64,000 bases of DNA, from the NCBI GenBank assembly GCA_026929865.2, contig CM049395.1:30126001-30190000 (forward strand), given 5' to 3'. Below the pieces are notes generated by a model. The model was not told the DNA's origin and did no database searches. It saw only the letters and a list, made by a program, of their open reading frames with translations. How positions within the stretch are numbered: position 1 is the stretch's first letter; each line of letters opens with the position of its first letter. The stretch comes from Hyperoplus lanceolatus (lineage: Eukaryota > Chordata > Actinopteri > Uranoscopiformes > Ammodytidae). The translations under genes and the position numbers were made by a program. Shown here in pieces: positions 62,516 through 64,000 of the stretch.

Positions 62516-64000
62516 GTAAGACACTTTGTTCTGGGTTTACTTTAATGAGTGGCAAAACTAACACTAAATTTAAATGTAAGACTTGGTTTGTGGCACATTG
62601 GCTCTTAGACACTGCAAATAATGTATTACTGCATCACAAGTGCCAGCTCTGACTGCAAACCAAAACTGGCTATGCTGATGTGGCAATAGACACACCATCA
62701 TCAATACATGTTTATTCCATTTGAATTTTTTAGCTTGACCTAAAAAGTAGCATTGTTTCCTGTGTGTACATCAAATTGAGTATATTTTACACTGTATGGT
62801 AAAGATATAGTGAAAATAATCTATGACCTGGATTTCAAAAAACCCTAATGCTCCGCCATTCTGCCACTCCACTCCTCTTTCCCTCTACCCCTCTGTATTA
62901 AGAGCTGTGAGGCTAAGTGCAGAGCTAGCATGAGCAGCTGAACAGACAGAGAAAGTATCGCCCACCTCAGTCTGACTGTGGAATAGCCTGTGGTAGGTGT
63001 AGTGTGACAATACCACAGTAATCACTGGTTCACGCTAAAGGTGTTGCCATTATCTAATAGACCGTTATTAAAAAGTAGAGATTGCATTATCTTTTTAGCA
63101 GCTTCACTTGTCTTGGCAGCTTGAATTGTGTAAGAGGGTTGGTTAAAAACACACTCAAAGCAAGTGCAAAAATTTAGCTTATTTGGAGATTTTCTGTTCA
63201 AAAGGCCTCTTGCTCTGTCTTTTCCCTCACACAAAAATGGAATAATACTGTACAGTAAATTAAGGATTTTTTGTTCGCCTCTTTGTCCATGTGTAAGGCT
63301 AGCTCTGGGCTGCTTTCCCATTTTACCGTAATCCTGTGTGTAGTGCAGCCAAAGCGTAAGTGTCTCTGTTGGCAGCTCTCTGTTCACGGCACACTAGGAA
63401 ACTAGTCTGACAGCTGCTCTAATTTTATTTACGAATGCAGCAAAGGAAGGACAGGAGAGGGAACACAAGTATAGAGGAAGGAGAAAGAAAAATGGAAATG
63501 GCAAAGATGGAAAAACCTCTTTTATACAACAAACACACGTTTAAAAGCAACACTTTCTTCTTTGCTCCAATTTCGAATGAATCAGAAACCAAACATATTT
63601 TTCTCAAAATTTGTGTTACTTCTCCTTCGCTGAGATAATCCATACATTAGAGTATGGTCATAACACAGGTGGTCCTTAGTCTGGACACAATGAAATGCTA
63701 CCCTAAAATGTGTTATATGAGCTGAAATGAAAGCAGAGCAGGGAAATGGACATGCACACTCTTATTATAAAAGCGATAAGTGAGAAAAAACCTGCCTCCT
63801 CTATAATAGACATGTATTTCTAATATTGAGTCATTTCTTTCTGACTCAACTTGTTGGAGCTAAACCTGGTTGCAATGCAGTCTGGTGCTCTGTGGTTGGA
63901 TGGAGCTCTCAGCCAATCAACTGCCAGTGTGCCAAACTCTTTCAGAAGACAGACAGACAGAGAGGGAGAGAGAGAAAGAGGGGTAGAGGGAGGGGGCATA
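62516..64000 (+). other. shank2: Start of shank2 intron 4
   Basis: No exon or recognisable repeat is visible before the window ends. The last 60 bases (63946-64000) are a purine-rich GACA/GAGA tract. The open frames at 63022-63387 (minus) and 63425-63643 look like chance. Confidence 0.7.

Overview
This is vertebrate nuclear DNA, most likely from a percomorph teleost fish. It is intron-rich and AT-leaning, very rich in CA/TG microsatellites, and carries fish-type mobile elements: Rex3/RTE LINEs, a Tc1-like transposon, tRNA-derived SINEs, and many hAT-, mariner- and TTAA-type non-autonomous elements. The only host gene I can support is shank2, a postsynaptic-density scaffold of excitatory synapses. 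It lies on the + strand, and the window holds only its 5' end.

Host gene. Bases 1-543 look like a GC-rich promoter and non-coding first exon ending at a consensus splice donor. The first coding exon is 56493-56714 (ATG at 56517), followed by exons at 61583-61786 and 62444-62515. All three junctions inside the coding sequence are phase 0. Together they encode 158 residues: an acidic, Ser/Thr-rich N-terminus that matches the long SHANK2 isoform, then the ubiquitin-like SPN domain up to the link to the ankyrin repeats. The ankyrin, SH3, PDZ and SAM parts must lie beyond base 64000. If exon 1 is right, intron 1 is about 56 kb and makes up most of the window.

Intron 1, left to right. A hAT-like end and a 521-bp repeat lie at 2.0-2.9 kb. 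A 2.2-kb element at 6.2-8.4 kb has a hAT element with an 8-bp target duplication inside it. A 5'-truncated Rex3 lies at 9.1-11.5 kb on the minus strand. A palindromic (snapback) Tc1 element lies at 13.5-15.0 kb. A terminal-inverted-repeat element at 15.7-16.9 kb is split by the second copy of the 521-bp repeat. A mariner-type element at 21.7-22.9 kb contains a LINE tail. A cluster of related hAT-type elements spans 24.6-27.7 kb. A 600-bp hAT element with a perfect 8-bp duplication sits at 30.85-31.45 kb. SINEs lie at 32.4 and 35.1 kb. A 257-bp direct duplication is at 36.1/36.7 kb. A 775-bp inverted-repeat element lies at 39.1-39.9 kb. LINE fragments occur at 41.3 and 46.7 kb, and a 30-base G run at 47.76 kb. 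A hAT element at 49.0-53.1 kb is split by a nearly intact full-length Rex3. A TTAA-flanked element carrying a perfect 24-bp hairpin ends 63 bp before the acceptor of the first coding exon.

The genes do not form an operon or pathway. The story is one large neuronal gene whose first intron has repeatedly accepted transposons, several nested, so their relative insertion order can be read. I saw no LTR retroelement, Polinton or CRISPR array, and no structural RNA gene apart from tRNA-like SINE heads. No single feature amounts to a clearly new biological system. The snapback Tc1 element, the two elements with different ends but a shared core, and the full-length Rex3 with one nonsense codon are the most unusual structures.
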